From Bacteroidales bacterium (lineage in GTDB: Bacteria > Bacteroidota > Bacteroidia > Bacteroidales > WCHB1-69): a stretch of 14,681 bases of DNA. Both the position numbers and the translations under genes were made by a program. The number at the start of each line of letters is the position of its first letter. The first letter of the stretch is position 1. Location: NCBI GenBank assembly GCA_016290715.1, contig JAEEUY010000134.1, positions 1 through 14,681 on the forward strand, written 5' to 3'. Below, piece by piece: positions 14,265 through 14,681 of the stretch. Under the pieces are notes generated by a model that saw only the letters and a list, made by a program, of their open reading frames with translations, was not told the origin of the DNA and searched no databases.

Positions 14265-14681
14265 ATGAATCCTTTATTTGATAAACAAGTTTATGTCAAT
14301 CGCCGGAATGTATTAGCACAAAAAGTGGGCTCCGGACTTATTTTATTTTTGGGCAACAATGAATCACCCATGAACTATCCGGCCAACTGTTACAAATTCC
14401 GCCAGGACAGCAATTTCATCTACTACTTCGGTTTGACTTTGCCCAATATGGCTGCCATCATCGATATTGACAATCAGCGAACCATTCTTTTCGGCGATGA
14501 TTACGAAATTGATGATATTATCTGGGTGGGAGAACAACCTGCCGTAAACGACCTGGCCAACCGTGTGGGAGTCTCCGAAACCATGTCAATGGCCAAACTG
14601 CCGCAATTCATCAGCGATCACACCCAACGCAAACTTCATTTCACCTTCCCATACCGCTTTGACAATCAGATATTTTTATCC
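14265..14681 (+). CDS. pepP: Xaa-Pro aminopeptidase (aminopeptidase P), 5' part
   Basis: This is an open frame from an ATG at 14265 to the window end (139 codons, no stop), so it is the N-terminal part only. The visible part is the AMP_N / creatinase-like N-terminal domain: FDKQVYVNRRNVLAQKV, then SGLILFLGNNESPMNYPAN, then YKFRQDSNFIYYFG. The last stretch is the characteristic segment of aminopeptidase P. The metal-binding catalytic domain would lie beyond the window. Aminopeptidase P removes N-terminal residues preceding proline. It probably shares the thiL transcript. Confidence 0.88.
   Translation, partial: MNPLFDKQVYVNRRNVLAQKVGSGLILFLGNNESPMNYPANCYKFRQDSNFIYYFGLTLPNMAAIIDIDNQRTILFGDDYEIDDIIWVGEQPAVNDLANRVGVSETMSMAKLPQFISDHTQRKLHFTFPYRFDNQIFLS

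Overview
The window comes from a Bacteroidota genome, most likely order Bacteroidales, with about 40% GC by eye. The evidence is the gene content and order (mraZ-rsmH-ftsL-ftsI-murE-mraY, with an FtsI carrying a C-terminal PASTA domain and a Bacteroidota-type FtsL), a DUF2807 'head GIN' secreted protein, promoters with the TAnnTTTG -7 element, and mostly A-rich rather than Shine-Dalgarno leaders. I cannot name a genus.

Layout. (1) 1-927 holds no convincing gene. It contains an A/T-rich stretch, a strong hairpin (382-418), a large imperfect inverted repeat (435-628) and an 18-bp exact direct repeat (234-251 and 902-919), and looks like an interspersed repeat or a decayed insertion. (2) 928-3095, minus strand: rpoN (sigma-54) and tcdA (ThiF-fold t6A dehydratase) overlap by one base. 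(3) 3158-4126, minus strand: a secreted DUF2807 protein followed by a clear intrinsic terminator, which separates it from rpoN. (4) 4280-12825, minus strand: a tightly packed division and cell wall (dcw) operon in the order mraZ, rsmH, ftsL, ftsI, murE, mraY, a MurD relic, ftsW. (5) 12826-13201: a very AT-rich divergent promoter region with 10-bp-phased TGGAR boxes that look like MraZ operators. (6) 13202 to the end, plus strand: thiL-like gene and the start of an aminopeptidase P gene.

The most interesting part is the dcw operon. RsmH, FtsI, MurE and MraY keep all the motifs I could check, but the gene in the murD position encodes only a divergent MurD C-terminal domain (184 aa). It lacks the UDP-binding and ATPase domains, and hallmark residues of the remaining domain are changed. 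FtsW beside it has lost several otherwise conserved motifs. The usual downstream genes (murG, murC, ftsQ, ftsA, ftsZ) are not here. MraZ has a changed first DxxxR motif (ExxxR), and the putative operator reads TGGAR rather than TGGGN. The ThiL-like protein has lost one metal-binding aspartate motif. The window therefore suggests a lineage with a remodelled dcw locus. Either functional copies of murD and ftsW lie elsewhere, or the retained relics have new, perhaps structural, roles.
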